A stretch of DNA of 64,000 bases from Eubacteriales bacterium (GCA_030525875.1 JAUNDV010000006.1:1-64000); one strand, 5' to 3'. Counted from the stretch's first letter, positions 1 through 9,294 are shown. Translations and numbers: made by a program. Notes: generated by a model from the sequence alone, not told the origin.

Positions 1-968
1 GGCAAAAAAGCCCGGAATATCAAGGAAAAACGGCAATCAAAGAATTTCAGTACGGATTTAAAGCTGGGCATACAGTTAAAGGCGGAGTGATTTGCGATTT
101 GGGAGGTGTGGATGAAGAGGATGCAATGCTTCTGGAAGCCCACCTCGATACACTTGGTGCAATGATACATACTATAAAAGCCGATGGAAGACTTAAGCTC
201 ACTCCAGTTGGCGGTATGAGAGCAGAGAATGCAGAGGCTGAAAACTGCCGTATTATAACAAGAGATGGAAGAAAATATGAAGGAACCTGTCAGCTCCAAA
301 ATGCTTCTGTTCATGTGAATGATAATTATACCCTAGAGCGTAATTGGGATAGCGTAGAAGTTGTAATAGATGAAAATGTAAAAAATAGAGAAGATGTATT
401 GAAGCTTGGAATCATGAATGGAGATTATGTATGTTTTGAGCCAGGAACCAGAATAACAGAATCAGGATATATAAAATCCCGCTTCCTTGACGATAAGCTT
501 TCATCTGCAATTTTATTGGGACTTGCCAAGTATATAAGCGATAATTCGATTGAAACAAAGAGAAAAATATATGCGCATTTTACTATATTTGAGGAAGTAG
601 GTCATGGAGGCTCAGGCACCTGTCCTAAGGGCGTAACGGAAGCCTGGTCTGTGGATATGGGCTGCGTGGGAGAAGGACTTTCATGCACTGAAAGAGAGGT
701 TTCAATCTGTGCCAAGGATAGCGGAGGCCCATATAATTATGAGGTTGTGAGCCGCATGGTTGAGATATGTAAGGAAGAGGGTATACAATATGCAGTAGAT
801 ATATACCCTCATTATGGTTCAGATGTTGAAGCAACCCTAAGAGCAGGCTTTGACATTAAGCATGGACTTATAGGCCCTGGCGTATATGCTTCGCACGGCT
901 ATGAGCGTTCACATAGAGAAGGTGTAGAAAATACACTAAGACTCTTAGAGGCTTATCTGTGCAGATAA
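1..968 (+). CDS. M42 family metallo-aminopeptidase, 5' end cut by window edge
   Basis: A zinc/cobalt aminopeptidase of the M42 (glutamyl aminopeptidase/endoglucanase-like) family, expected to be cytosolic and to trim peptides. The reading frame is open from base 3, so the GTG at 87 is internal and the true start lies upstream. The expected metal ligands are present in order: HLD, LDDK, the EE pair in FEEVG, VDMG, and a final His in the SHGYERSH stretch. This is close to a full catalytic core, with only the N-terminal part missing. The 3' end overlaps the convergent tcdA by 24 bases. The family call is firm; the peptide specificity cannot be read. Confidence 0.88.
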   Translation, partial: QKSPEYQGKTAIKEFQYGFKAGHTVKGGVICDLGGVDEEDAMLLEAHLDTLGAMIHTIKADGRLKLTPVGGMRAENAEAENCRIITRDGRKYEGTCQLQNASVHVNDNYTLERNWDSVEVVIDENVKNREDVLKLGIMNGDYVCFEPGTRITESGYIKSRFLDDKLSSAILLGLAKYISDNSIETKRKIYAHFTIFEEVGHGGSGTCPKGVTEAWSVDMGCVGEGLSCTEREVSICAKDSGGPYNYEVVSRMVEICKEEGIQYAVDIYPHYGSDVEATLRAGFDIKHGLIGPGVYASHGYERSHREGVENTLRLLEAYLCR

Positions 969-1673
969 ATCTTTGATAACCTCAGAAGCAATAAGCAGTC
1001 CTGCACTGCCTGGTACAAAGGAAACACTCCCTGGAACTCTGCTTCCAGTTTTTATAGGCTGTTCCTTTGAGTAGCAGACTTTGAGCTTTTTTATTTTTCT
1101 TTCTTTTAATTCTTTTCTCATTACTCTGCACAGAGGGCAGACAGAGGTTTTATAGATATCAGTAATTTCAAATTTTCCCGCTTCAAGCTTGTTGCCGGTT
1201 CCGCAGCAGGATATGAGCGGGATATTGTTTTTGAAGCAGTATTCAGCTATTGAGATTTTTGAAGAAATGGTATCTATCGCATCTACAACATAATCAGGTC
1301 TTTCAATCGAATTGAAAAAGTCTTCAGTATTTTCAGGAAGAATAAAAGAATCTCTTTTATCTATGAAAATGTGCTCGTTTATGTCAAGACATCTTGTTGC
1401 TGCAACTTCTGTTTTCTTTTTTCCTAAGTTACTTTTTAAGGCGTAAAGCTGTCTGTTAAGGTTTGAAATCGATACTATATCATTATCAACTAAGGTAAGC
1501 TTTCCTATATTGCTCCGGCAAAGTGCTTCTGTAACATAGGAGCCTACACCGCCAAGCCCAAATACAACAACATGGCAGGATGGGAGTATTTTATACACTG
1601 CATCTCCAAGTAGCATGGCTGTACGGCTATTACGTTCTATATCATAATCATTAGTATATTTTTCGTTTATCAT
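945..1673 (-). CDS. tcdA: tRNA threonylcarbamoyladenosine dehydratase (TcdA/CsdL, ThiF-E1 fold)
   Basis: A ThiF/MoeB/E1-like ATP-dependent enzyme that cyclises t6A37 in ANN-decoding tRNAs to ct6A. The nucleotide-binding GLGGVGS motif lies near residues 39-45, followed by the adenylate-site segment NLNRQL. A CPLC pair is seen near residue 180. The start at 1673 is preferred to the ATG at 1685 because the former has GGAG about 6 bases upstream and the latter has no ribosome site. At about 242 residues it fits the family. It runs against the M42 gene and overlaps its 3' end. A general ThiF-like sulfur-carrier role is the alternative, but no ThiS/MoaD partner is nearby. Confidence 0.85.
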   Translation of the reverse strand: MINEKYTNDYDIERNSRTAMLLGDAVYKILPSCHVVVFGLGGVGSYVTEALCRSNIGKLTLVDNDIVSISNLNRQLYALKSNLGKKKTEVAATRCLDINEHIFIDKRDSFILPENTEDFFNSIERPDYVVDAIDTISSKISIAEYCFKNNIPLISCCGTGNKLEAGKFEITDIYKTSVCPLCRVMRKELKERKIKKLKVCYSKEQPIKTGSRVPGSVSFVPGSAGLLIASEVIKDLSAQISL

Positions 1674-1793
1674 ATATTTCTCCATCTTTTATATATTTTC
1701 AGCTTATTTTGAGTAATGATAGCATAAAAAAAAACTGTGTGCTATACTTAAAATAACTATGTGATTTTTTATTTATAGGGAGGAAGTCCATTC

Positions 1794-3779
1794 ATGGATT
1801 TAGGATATATAAAGGTGGCAGCAGCTACCACAGAAATCAGACTCGCAGATGTGATGTTTAATCTTGAGAATATTAATAATACTATAGACGAAGCATACAG
1901 AAAGAAAATAAAGATTCTTGTATTTCCTGAGCTTTGTCTTACAGGATATACCTGTGGTGATCTCTTTCTTCAAAAGGAACTGATTGAGAGAGCTAAGGAA
2001 GCTCTTTACAGTCTTATAAAACATACAGAATCAAAGGATATGGTTGTATTTGTGGGACTTCCATGGGAAAAGGACGGAAAGCTTTATAATGTTACAGCTG
2101 CAATAAAGGATGGGGAACTTCTTGCAATTATTCCAAAGACCAATATACCTAATTATCAGGAATTTTATGAGGGAAGATATTTTACTCCGGGCTCCAGAAA
2201 ACCTGAATGGATAGAAACCGGTTTTGAAAAATATGAAAGTAAGGCGAAGAGCTTTGCAAAAGTTCCTTTCGGTACTGACATTTTGCTTAGCTGCAAAAAT
2301 GTTGACAATCTGAATATTGCAGCTGAGATATGCGAGGATGTATGGGTACCTCATGCTCCATCTAACAGACATGCTGTAGCAGGAGCGACTGTAATAGCAA
2401 ACCCATCAGCATCAGATGAGATAGCAGGAAAGGCTGGATTTAGAAAGGCCTTGATCGAGGCTCAGTCCTCAAGACTTGTTGCAGGATATATATATACCAG
2501 TGCGGGAAGCGGTGAATCAACTTCGGACATTGTATTTGGAGGACATAGAATGGTTGCTGAAAATGGTAGCATTCTTGCAGAGTCTAAGCTTTATACTGAG
2601 GGCTTATGTATTTCAGATATAGATTTGACAAAGATTTCATATGAAAGAAGAAATAAAAACACCTTCCCTAAGTCAGTGAGCATAGAATATGGAGCTGGAA
2701 CAGAAGCAGATTATCTCAAGCTGCCATTTACATTTTCAGAGATTGACAGAAGCTTACTTGATAGAAAGATAAATGCTCATCCTTTCATTCCTGAAAATAC
2801 CAGAGACAGGCAGGAAAGCTTTAAAGAGATTTTAAATATTCAGGCGCATGCACTTAAGAAGAGACTGGAGCATATAAACTGTAAAAGAGCAGTAATAGGA
2901 GTATCTGGAGGACTGGATTCTACTCTTGCACTCTTGGTTACAGCCTATGCATTTAAGCTTGCAGAAATTCCTATGCAAAATATTTTATGTATTACCATGC
3001 CTGCGTTTGGAACTACAGATAGAACTTACAACAATGCACTTATTCTGGCTAACGAATTAGGCGCAGAGCTTAGAGAAATTAATATTAAAGAGAGTGTGCT
3101 TAAACATTTTGAGGACATAGGACATGACCCTGAGATAAAAAATGCTGCTTACGAAAATTCTCAGGCAAGAGAGCGCACACAGATATTGATGGACATTGCA
3201 AATGATATTGGTGGAATAGTTATTGGAACAGGCGATCTTTCGGAGCTTGCTTTAGGCTGGTGCACATACAATGGAGATCATATGTCAATGTATGCTGTCA
3301 ATTCAGATATACCAAAAACACTTGTGAGAGAGCTTGTAAGCTTTGCAGCAGAATGCTGCCCTAATATAAGACTTAGAGAAGCACTTGAGGATGTGCTTGA
3401 CACTCCTGTATCACCTGAGCTTCTTCCAGCAGATTCTGAAGGCAAGATAGCACAAAAGACCGAGGATCTTGTTGGACCTTATGAGCTGCATGACTTTTTC
3501 ATTTATAACATGTTAAGATATGGCTTTTCACCAAAGAGAATACTTTTTATGGCAGAGTCAGCCTTTGATGGCACTTATGACAGGGAAACTATAATAAAAT
3601 GGCTTAGAGTATTTTACAGAAGATTTTTCTCACAGCAGTTTAAACGTAGCTGCAGTGTAGAAGGACCTAAGGTATTAGCTGTGGATTTAAGTCCTAGAGG
3701 TGGTCTTAGAATGCCTTCAGATGCCATGGCAAACTTATGGCTAAAGGCACTTGATGAAATAGAGGAAAATGATAAATAA
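1794..3779 (+). CDS. nadE: Glutamine-dependent NAD+ synthetase
   Basis: Final step of NAD synthesis: amidates deamido-NAD using glutamine-derived ammonia and ATP, in the cytosol. The N-terminal nitrilase domain shows the catalytic triad Glu46 (FPEL), Lys115 (PKTN) and Cys180 (EICEDVW). The C-terminal synthetase has the PP-loop SGGLDS at 371-376 and the GTGDLSE motif. The 661-residue length fits the two-domain class. The start is supported by GGGAGGA nine bases upstream. The stop overlaps the next gene by one base (TAATG), suggesting translational coupling to the rRNA/tRNA methyltransferase. Confidence 0.96.
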   Translation: MDLGYIKVAAATTEIRLADVMFNLENINNTIDEAYRKKIKILVFPELCLTGYTCGDLFLQKELIERAKEALYSLIKHTESKDMVVFVGLPWEKDGKLYNVTAAIKDGELLAIIPKTNIPNYQEFYEGRYFTPGSRKPEWIETGFEKYESKAKSFAKVPFGTDILLSCKNVDNLNIAAEICEDVWVPHAPSNRHAVAGATVIANPSASDEIAGKAGFRKALIEAQSSRLVAGYIYTSAGSGESTSDIVFGGHRMVAENGSILAESKLYTEGLCISDIDLTKISYERRNKNTFPKSVSIEYGAGTEADYLKLPFTFSEIDRSLLDRKINAHPFIPENTRDRQESFKEILNIQAHALKKRLEHINCKRAVIGVSGGLDSTLALLVTAYAFKLAEIPMQNILCITMPAFGTTDRTYNNALILANELGAELREINIKESVLKHFEDIGHDPEIKNAAYENSQARERTQILMDIANDIGGIVIGTGDLSELALGWCTYNGDHMSMYAVNSDIPKTLVRELVSFAAECCPNIRLREALEDVLDTPVSPELLPADSEGKIAQKTEDLVGPYELHDFFIYNMLRYGFSPKRILFMAESAFDGTYDRETIIKWLRVFYRRFFSQQFKRSCSVEGPKVLAVDLSPRGGLRMPSDAMANLWLKALDEIEENDK

Positions 3780-4585
3780 TGGAAGCTAAAAAAAAGAAAT
3801 TTATAAAAGAGCTGCTTACAAAATCCAAAGCCAGAAGAGAATCAGGTCTTTATATTGTAGATGGTCCTAAGATGTGCAAAGAGCTTAAAGCATACGATAT
3901 AGAATCTCTTTTTGTGACAAAGAATTTTTTGGAAAGTGAAAATGCCGCTAGTTGTAAGAACTTACTTGAAAGTGTAGCATATGAGCTTGTTACCGAAGCT
4001 GATATGAAGCAGCTTTCAGATACAGTTACACCTCAGGGAATCGTGGCACTGGTAAAGCAGAAAAAAAATATAGATATTAAGGAACTTTTATCGGAAAGTA
4101 AAGATAAAACTCCGCTTCTCTTTATTTTAGAAAAGCTTCAGGATCCTGGAAATCTTGGAACAATCGTGAGGGCAGCAGAGGCAGCAGGAGTTACTGGCAT
4201 AGTGATGAGCAGCGATTGTGCAGATATTTATTCTCCTAAGGTAGTAAGATCTACGATGGGAGCTATATTCAGGGTGCCATTTATTATAACTGATGATCTG
4301 TGCAGTTTTGTAAATGAGATAAAAGCAGGAAAATACACAGAAGGCGTAAAATTCAATATTTATGCCGCACATTTAAAAGGGGCAAAGGAATATGACCTGC
4401 TTTCATATATAGAACCTACAGCTGTTATGATTGGGAATGAATCAAAGGGACTGAGTGATGAACTTACAGGCTGTGCTGATTATGCGGTTAAGATACCAAT
4501 GTGCGGTACAGTTGAATCATTAAATGCAGCGATGGCAGCGGCTATAATAATGTTTGAAGCAGGAAGGCAGAGAAGGCATAAATAA
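3779..4585 (+). CDS. TrmH/SpoU family RNA 2'-O-methyltransferase
   Basis: A SPOUT-class methyltransferase expected to place 2'-O-methyl groups on rRNA or tRNA using S-adenosylmethionine. The N-terminal part (about 1-100) resembles the SpoU substrate-binding domain. The C-terminal knot carries the three family motifs: LQDPGNLGTIVRAAEAAG, IGNESKGL, and IPMCGTVESLNAAMAAA near the end. The length of 268 residues fits RlmB/TsnR-like proteins of Clostridia. It starts inside the stop codon of nadE (TAATG), so the pair is an operon. The exact target nucleotide cannot be decided from sequence. Confidence 0.9.
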   Translation: MEAKKKKFIKELLTKSKARRESGLYIVDGPKMCKELKAYDIESLFVTKNFLESENAASCKNLLESVAYELVTEADMKQLSDTVTPQGIVALVKQKKNIDIKELLSESKDKTPLLFILEKLQDPGNLGTIVRAAEAAGVTGIVMSSDCADIYSPKVVRSTMGAIFRVPFIITDDLCSFVNEIKAGKYTEGVKFNIYAAHLKGAKEYDLLSYIEPTAVMIGNESKGLSDELTGCADYAVKIPMCGTVESLNAAMAAAIIMFEAGRQRRHK

Positions 4586-4621
4586 TTATTCAGTAAATTA
4601 TTCAGGAAGGGTGGTTAGAGC

Positions 4622-5713
4622 TTGCAGGTAAAAATTGATCTTTCCAAAGAATATGGACTCATACTTGAAGGTGGTGGTGCAAGGGGAGCATACCAGATAG
4701 GTGTGTGGAAAGCACTTAAAGAACACGGAATAAAAATAAAAGGCATAGCAGGAGCTTCTGTTGGTGCACTCAATGCAGCAATTATATGTCAGGATGACCT
4801 TGAAAAGGCAGAACATCTGTGGTCTGAAATAAGCTACGAAAAAGTTATATCAAATTATGAAGATACACTTAAGGTGCTTATGGAGCATAGGGAAATGCTC
4901 GTTAATCCAAATGAACAGATAAGGATAAAGGGAAGCGAGATAAAAAAGCTTATTTCTGATATACGAAGGATATTTAATGACGGAGGTCTGGATATAGACA
5001 ATCTCCGTAATCTCATTAAAGAAAATATTGAGCCTGACAAAATCAGAAATTCAGATATTGAACTTTATGCATTAACATTTTCAGTGGATTTAAGGCGTGA
5101 ACTTGTTGTTGATCTTAAAGAGCTGGATGATGAGGAAATCTGGGATATGCTTATGGCAAGCGCATATTTTCCAGCGTTCAAACAGCAAAAACTGCAGGGC
5201 GGAAACTTTATGGATGGTGGAATGCTTAACAATGTTCCGCTTGATGTACTTCTGGATAGAGGATACAAAGATATAATAGTCATAAGAATTCATGGAATGG
5301 GATATGAGAAGAAGACATTTCCATGGGAAGTAAAGCATAGTAATATCTACAGGATAGAAACTGAAGATGATCTAGGGGGTATGCTTGAATTTGATTCTGA
5401 AAAGGCAAAGCACAATCTTAAACTTGGATATTTTGATGGTTTAAGGTTTATTTATGGACTTTCTGGAAAAAAATATTATTTTGATTGTGACGATACAGAA
5501 AAATTATGTTATAATATTGAGATTATGGAGAGACTTGCTGAAAAGTTAGGAATCGAGCGCTTTCGCATATATAAGCCACTTGAGCTTGTTAAAATAATAA
5601 GATCAAGAAATAAAAAATATGCTGAAGCAAATGGTAAGAATTATGTTCTTTCCTTTAAGGAAAATAAAAACATTTTTACAAAGCTTGCAGATACATTTTC
5701 AGACAAGGAATAA
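4622..5713 (+). CDS. Patatin-like phospholipase
   Basis: A patatin-fold serine lipase/acyl hydrolase. The oxyanion-hole motif GGGARG is at residues 17-22, the nucleophile elbow GASVG at 44-48 (Ser46), and the catalytic Asp in MDGG near residue 198. The start is TTG, chosen because AGGAAGGGTGG lies just upstream and no ATG fits. There is no signal peptide, so it is probably cytosolic or membrane-associated and may act on the cell's own phospholipids. It is followed after 16 bases by a small membrane protein, likely the same transcript. The substrate is unknown. Confidence 0.88.
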   Translation: MQVKIDLSKEYGLILEGGGARGAYQIGVWKALKEHGIKIKGIAGASVGALNAAIICQDDLEKAEHLWSEISYEKVISNYEDTLKVLMEHREMLVNPNEQIRIKGSEIKKLISDIRRIFNDGGLDIDNLRNLIKENIEPDKIRNSDIELYALTFSVDLRRELVVDLKELDDEEIWDMLMASAYFPAFKQQKLQGGNFMDGGMLNNVPLDVLLDRGYKDIIVIRIHGMGYEKKTFPWEVKHSNIYRIETEDDLGGMLEFDSEKAKHNLKLGYFDGLRFIYGLSGKKYYFDCDDTEKLCYNIEIMERLAEKLGIERFRIYKPLELVKIIRSRNKKYAEANGKNYVLSFKENKNIFTKLADTFSDKE

Positions 5714-5729
5714 TTATTAAGGAGTAGAC

Positions 5730-6038
5730 ATGGCAACTAGAAACGGTTACTCTCCAAGAAAATTTGGAACTATTTTGGATGTATCACATATAGTTATAGG
5801 AATTGCTGTAGTAATAATGGCTTTCTTTGCTTTTGTGAGTCCGGATAGATATATGATTTTCTTCCCAGTGATATTTTTTCTATCTTCGGTTCTAAATATC
5901 ATGACTGGGTGGTTTTATATAAAGATGTATCCACGTGTTAAGAAAAAAAAGACTTTAGGAACATTTTATATTATTGTAGGGCTCATTATACTGGTGCTTT
6001 GTATAATAAGTGCCATTTCAATATGGAGCAGGGCTTAA
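5730..6038 (+). CDS. Small membrane protein, three predicted transmembrane segments
   Basis: A 102-residue protein I do not recognise by function. Three hydrophobic segments are visible, roughly residues 20-38, 42-60 and 76-98, separated by short charged loops including a KKKK stretch near 72. The N-terminus is basic and probably cytosolic. The start has AAGGAG at 5719-5724. It sits between the patatin gene and rpoD and likely shares the patatin transcript. No catalytic residues stand out. Confidence 0.75.
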   Translation: MATRNGYSPRKFGTILDVSHIVIGIAVVIMAFFAFVSPDRYMIFFPVIFFLSSVLNIMTGWFYIKMYPRVKKKKTLGTFYIIVGLIILVLCIISAISIWSRA

Positions 6039-6087
6039 TAGCGGATTAAAAATATAAAAATGTATAAAGCTTTTTTAGACATATATT

Positions 6088-6116
6088 TTGAAAATGATAT
6101 ATTGTTTTAGTATATC
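6088..6116 (+). promoter_or_regulatory. Predicted sigma-A promoter for rpoD
   Basis: TTGAAA at 6088-6093 and TATATC at 6111-6116 are separated by exactly 17 bases. The match is close to the housekeeping consensus and lies 28 bases before the rpoD start. This would let the sigma factor gene be expressed apart from the upstream lipase genes. Confidence 0.55.
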
Positions 6117-6143
6117 AAAAGAGTATGAAAGGATGGTGCAGTT

Positions 6144-7337
6144 TTGGCATTAGACAAGGAAAAGATTGTTGAGAGGATTGACAAGCTGGCAGAAGAGGCA
6201 AAAAAGAATAAGAATACTGTGACTTATGATGCTGTTAATAAGGCGTTTAAGGATTCAGGCTTTAATTCTGAGCAGATGGACAATATCTATGCTATTTTTG
6301 AAGCAAGAGGTATTGAAGTTGTAAATGCAGACTCTGACAATGATGATCAGGTAGAGGAGGAGCTTAAGAACATTGATCTTAATAAGCTCGACAGTATAGA
6401 TTCTCTTCTTATTGACAATCTGGATGATGATTTTTCAGACGAATTTTCAGAGAAGGATGTTGAAGAAGAGGAAATAGACTTTGATGCTGTAGACCTTTTG
6501 GATGGAATAGGAACAGATGATCCTGTTCGTATGTATCTCAAGGAGATAGGAACAGTACCGCTCCTTTCAGCTGAGGAAGAGCTTGAACTTGCAGAAAGAA
6601 AAGCAAATGGAGATGTAGCTGCAAAGGAAAGACTTATAGAGGCTAACTTAAGACTTGTTGTAAGTATTGCCAAGAGATATACAGGCAGAGGCATGAGTTT
6701 CCTCGATCTTGTTCAGGAGGGAAATCTTGGACTTATTAAGGGTGTTGAAAAATTTGACAGTTCAAAGGGCTTCAAGCTTTCAACCTATGCTACCTGGTGG
6801 ATACGTCAGTCAGTTACACGTGCACTTGCTGATCAGGCACGTACTATCAGAGTACCTGTTCATATGGTTGAGACGATTAATAAGATGTCAAAGATGCAGA
6901 GAAAGCTGACTCTTGAGCTTGGATATGAACCAAGTATACCTGAACTTGCAAAGGCTCTTGATATGTCTGAAGAAAAGGTTATGGAGATTATGCAGATTGC
7001 CAGGGAACCAGCTTCTCTTGAGACTCCTATTGGTGAAGAGGATGATTCAAACCTTGGTGATTTCGTTGCAGATTCAAATGTTGTTACACCTGAGCAGAAT
7101 GTTGAATCTGTAATGCTTAGAGAGCATATTGATACTCTTTTAGGAGACCTCAAGGAGAGGGAAAGACAGGTAATTGTTTTAAGATTTGGTCTTGAAGATG
7201 GACATCCTCGTACACTCGAAGAGGTTGGAAAGGAATTCAATGTAACCAGGGAAAGAATCAGACAGATAGAAGCAAAGGCGCTTAGAAAGCTTAGAAATCC
7301 GGTAAGATCAAAGAGAATACGTGATTTCCTTCAGTAA
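6144..7337 (+). CDS. rpoD: Primary sigma factor RpoD (sigma-A)
   Basis: The housekeeping sigma-70 factor that directs RNA polymerase to -10/-35 promoters. A region 1.1-like N-terminus and an acidic linker (about 60-120) are followed by region 1.2 ([12 protein letters not shown], 125-136), region 2 with the -10 helix ([16 protein letters not shown]), region 3, and region 4.2 with its helix-turn-helix and the [13 protein letters not shown] ending. The length of 397 residues is normal for group 1. The start is TTG at 6144 with AAAGGATG upstream. Unusually, dnaG is not directly upstream; the neighbours are a lipase, a small membrane protein and queH. Confidence 0.97.
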   Translation: MALDKEKIVERIDKLAEEAKKNKNTVTYDAVNKAFKDSGFNSEQMDNIYAIFEARGIEVVNADSDNDDQVEEELKNIDLNKLDSIDSLLIDNLDDDFSDEFSEKDVEEEEIDFDAVDLLDGIGTDDPVRMYLKEIGTVPLLSAEEELELAERKANGDVAAKERLIEANLRLVVSIAKRYTGRGMSFLDLVQEGNLGLIKGVEKFDSSKGFKLSTYATWWIRQSVTRALADQARTIRVPVHMVETINKMSKMQRKLTLELGYEPSIPELAKALDMSEEKVMEIMQIAREPASLETPIGEEDDSNLGDFVADSNVVTPEQNVESVMLREHIDTLLGDLKERERQVIVLRFGLEDGHPRTLEEVGKEFNVTRERIRQIEAKALRKLRNPVRSKRIRDFLQ

Positions 7338-7408
7338 AAACTTTTTTACAAATTCATTTTATAAATCTAGTTTTTATGAATTGGCTTCTATAATAGAAAA
7401 GGATTTTT

Positions 7409-8080
7409 ATGAATCAGCTTAAGAAAAATTATCAGTTAATGCTTGATAAAATAATTAAAAGCAATGAAGAGGCGGGGGAGAGACCCCGCCTTCTTATTCA
7501 TAGCTGCTGTGCACCATGTTCATCTTATGTCATGGAATATCTGAGCAAGTATTTTGACATAACATTTTATTTTTATAATCCAAATATAGATACAAAGACA
7601 GAGTTTATACATAGGGCAGAAGAATTAAAGAGGCTTATAGAGGACATGGGGCTTTCAGACAAGGTAAAGCTTGTAGTTGGCGACTATGATCCGCAGAGTT
7701 TTTATGAGATAGCAAAAGGCCACGAGAAGGATCCTGAAAGAGGCGATCGCTGTACTGCATGCTATGAGCTTCGTATAAGAGAAAGTGCAGCTTTTACAAA
7801 AAAACTTAATGAAAGGCATCTTAAAGATCCGAATGAGCCTTATTTTGACTATTTTGCAACAACTCTAAGCATAAGCCCTCTTAAAGACTGTGAGCGTTTA
7901 AATTCTATAGGATTTAGAGTGGCAGAGGAATATGGATTAAACTGGCTTCCATCCGATTTTAAAAAGAGAGAGGGGTATAAGAGAAGCATAGAACTTAGCC
8001 ATGAATATAATTTGTACAGGCAGGATTATTGTGGCTGTATTTTTTCAAAGCGGGTTGACAGAGATATTTGTAAAATGTAA
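7409..8080 (+). CDS. queH: Epoxyqueuosine reductase QueH
   Basis: Last step of queuosine synthesis in tRNA: reduces epoxyqueuosine to queuosine. This is the QueH (former DUF208) type, not the cobalamin enzyme QueG. The diagnostic cysteines are present: the CC pair at 33-34 with Cys37 (HSCCAPC), a CTAC pair near 112, and CGC near the C-terminus, which together hold an Fe-S cluster and a second metal. At 223 residues it is of family length. AAAGGA precedes the ATG. It sits between rpoD and an HPr gene, with no other queuosine gene in the window. Confidence 0.93.
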   Translation: MNQLKKNYQLMLDKIIKSNEEAGERPRLLIHSCCAPCSSYVMEYLSKYFDITFYFYNPNIDTKTEFIHRAEELKRLIEDMGLSDKVKLVVGDYDPQSFYEIAKGHEKDPERGDRCTACYELRIRESAAFTKKLNERHLKDPNEPYFDYFATTLSISPLKDCERLNSIGFRVAEEYGLNWLPSDFKKREGYKRSIELSHEYNLYRQDYCGCIFSKRVDRDICKM

Positions 8081-8113
8081 AATAATATCATTGTACATTT
8101 GGGAGGATTTCTT

Positions 8114-8386
8114 ATGGTAAGCAAAGAAATAACAGTGGTTAATCCATCGGGTTTACACTTAAGACCAGCAGGATATTTAAGTCAGACTGCTATGAAATTT
8201 AAGTCAGATATTTTAATTCACTACAACAACAAGGTCATAGTTGCCAAATCTGTGCTTAATATCATGGCTGCTGGAATTAGATGTGGTGATAAAATCACTA
8301 TTACTTGTGAGGGACTTGACGAAGATGAAGCGCTTAAGGTTATATGCGAGGTTATCAAGTCTGGTCTTGGAGAAGGCAGAAAGTAA
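8114..8386 (+). CDS. HPr family phosphocarrier protein
   Basis: A 90-residue HPr of the sugar phosphotransferase system. His15 lies in GLHLRPA, the site phosphorylated by enzyme I, and Ser46 in AKSVLNIM is the site used by HPr kinase in Firmicutes. Both are at their canonical positions when counting from the ATG at 8114, which has GGGAGGA just upstream; an in-frame TTG 15 bases earlier is part of that ribosome site. No ptsI or enzyme II is adjacent, so it may be a main HPr placed away from ptsI or a regulatory paralogue (Crh-like proteins lack His15, which this one keeps). Confidence 0.9.
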   Translation: MVSKEITVVNPSGLHLRPAGYLSQTAMKFKSDILIHYNNKVIVAKSVLNIMAAGIRCGDKITITCEGLDEDEALKVICEVIKSGLGEGRK

Positions 8387-8433
8387 AGTATTAAAGCCGG
8401 AATAACCGGTAAAAATAGAATATAGCAACATTA

Positions 8434-8529
8434 GACAGAGTAGGAATATGTGCGTTAAGTGCTGGATGGACGGGGAGTTGCCATCTGGACGAAGCTTGTA
8501 GCGCGGTACATATTTCGCATCCCGCTGTG
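8434..8529 (+). ncRNA. Tetrahydrofolate (THF-I) riboswitch aptamer
   Basis: The conserved THF-I core is visible: AGTAG near the 5' end, GCGTTAAGT at 8452-8460, a P3 hairpin (CTGGATGG pairing with CCATCTGG), GAAGC, AGCGCGGT, and GCATCCCGCT at the 3' end. P2 is formed by GAATATGT pairing with ACATATTTC, and P1 by ACAG (8435-8438) with CTGT (8525-8528). It lies directly upstream of a folate transporter gene, the usual location. Reduced folate binding should lower expression of that gene. Confidence 0.9.
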
Positions 8530-8558
8530 ATAGATGTGTTTTTAATATTTTTGTTATT

Positions 8559-8592
8559 AAACCTCCATTGCAGCTTGTTGCAAAGGAGGTTT
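8559..8592 (+). promoter_or_regulatory. Expression platform hairpin masking the folT ribosome site
   Basis: AAACCTCC at 8559-8566 pairs with GGAGGTTT at 8585-8592, and TTGCA at 8568-8572 pairs with TGCAA at 8579-8583. The helix buries the AAAGGAGG ribosome site and ends four bases before the ATG, followed by a short run of T. It can act both as a translation block and as an intrinsic terminator, so it is the likely output switch of the THF aptamer. Confidence 0.8.
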
Positions 8593-8596
8593 TTAT

Positions 8597-9163
8597 ATGT
8601 TAGAACAGGAAAAAAATCGGTTCATTTCGTCAAAAAATGAGCTTAAGTCAACAAGGACACTTATTGTTTTGGCAATGCTGATGGCTTTATCTATCATCAT
8701 TTCGTCATTCAAAATAAGGACACCGGCATTTACTATTTCCTTTGGACCGCTTGTTAAGATGTATGCAGGACTTTTATTTGGACCTGTTACAGGTGCTCTA
8801 TATGGTTTTACACTAGATATTTTACAGTTTTTTATCCAAAATACAGGATATGGATTCTTCCCTGGTTACACCTTTACAGAAACACTTGGTGTATTTCTCT
8901 ATGGAATGTTTTTTTATAAGAAAAAATTCACAATTACAAGAGTTTTTGTTACCAAATTTATCGTAGTAATTATATGTAATATAATTCTTGGAACACTTTG
9001 GAAGGCTATGATGTCAGGAGAGGATATTATTTCGCTTTTCTTTTATTATCTCCCTGTAAGAACTGTAAAAAATCTTATTCAGTGGCCGGTAGATTCCTTG
9101 ATTTTTTATATGATAGCAGAGGCTATGATTAAGACAGGTATTCATAACAGACTTAGAAACTAA
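8597..9163 (+). CDS. folT: Folate ECF transporter S component FolT
   Basis: The membrane substrate-binding (S) unit of an energy-coupling-factor vitamin transporter. About six hydrophobic helices are visible, with an early ALSIIISSF segment and the family-like loop ISFGPLVKMYAGLLFGPVTG near residues 50-70. The 188-residue size fits S components. The folate assignment rests on the THF riboswitch directly upstream. The shared EcfA/EcfA'/EcfT module is not in the window, so it must be supplied elsewhere. Expression is probably repressed when reduced folates are plentiful. Confidence 0.88.
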   Translation: MLEQEKNRFISSKNELKSTRTLIVLAMLMALSIIISSFKIRTPAFTISFGPLVKMYAGLLFGPVTGALYGFTLDILQFFIQNTGYGFFPGYTFTETLGVFLYGMFFYKKKFTITRVFVTKFIVVIICNIILGTLWKAMMSGEDIISLFFYYLPVRTVKNLIQWPVDSLIFYMIAEAMIKTGIHNRLRN

Positions 9164-9265
9164 ATACATGTGATATGTCCTATGACTTGCAAAAGGAACT
9201 TTTTTCTATTATTATAGGCTATGGTTTTAAATATCTTAAAACTAACTTACATTTGCTAAATAACA

Positions 9266-9294
9266 AGGACAAATTATGCTTAAGACTGTATAAT
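9266..9294 (+). promoter_or_regulatory. Predicted promoter for the mrp gene
   Basis: A perfect TATAAT lies at 9289-9294 with AGGACA 17 bases upstream (9266-9271, four of six matches to the -35 consensus). The transcript would have a leader of about 55 bases before the ATG at 9357. The rest of the 193-base gap after folT shows no gene. Confidence 0.5.
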
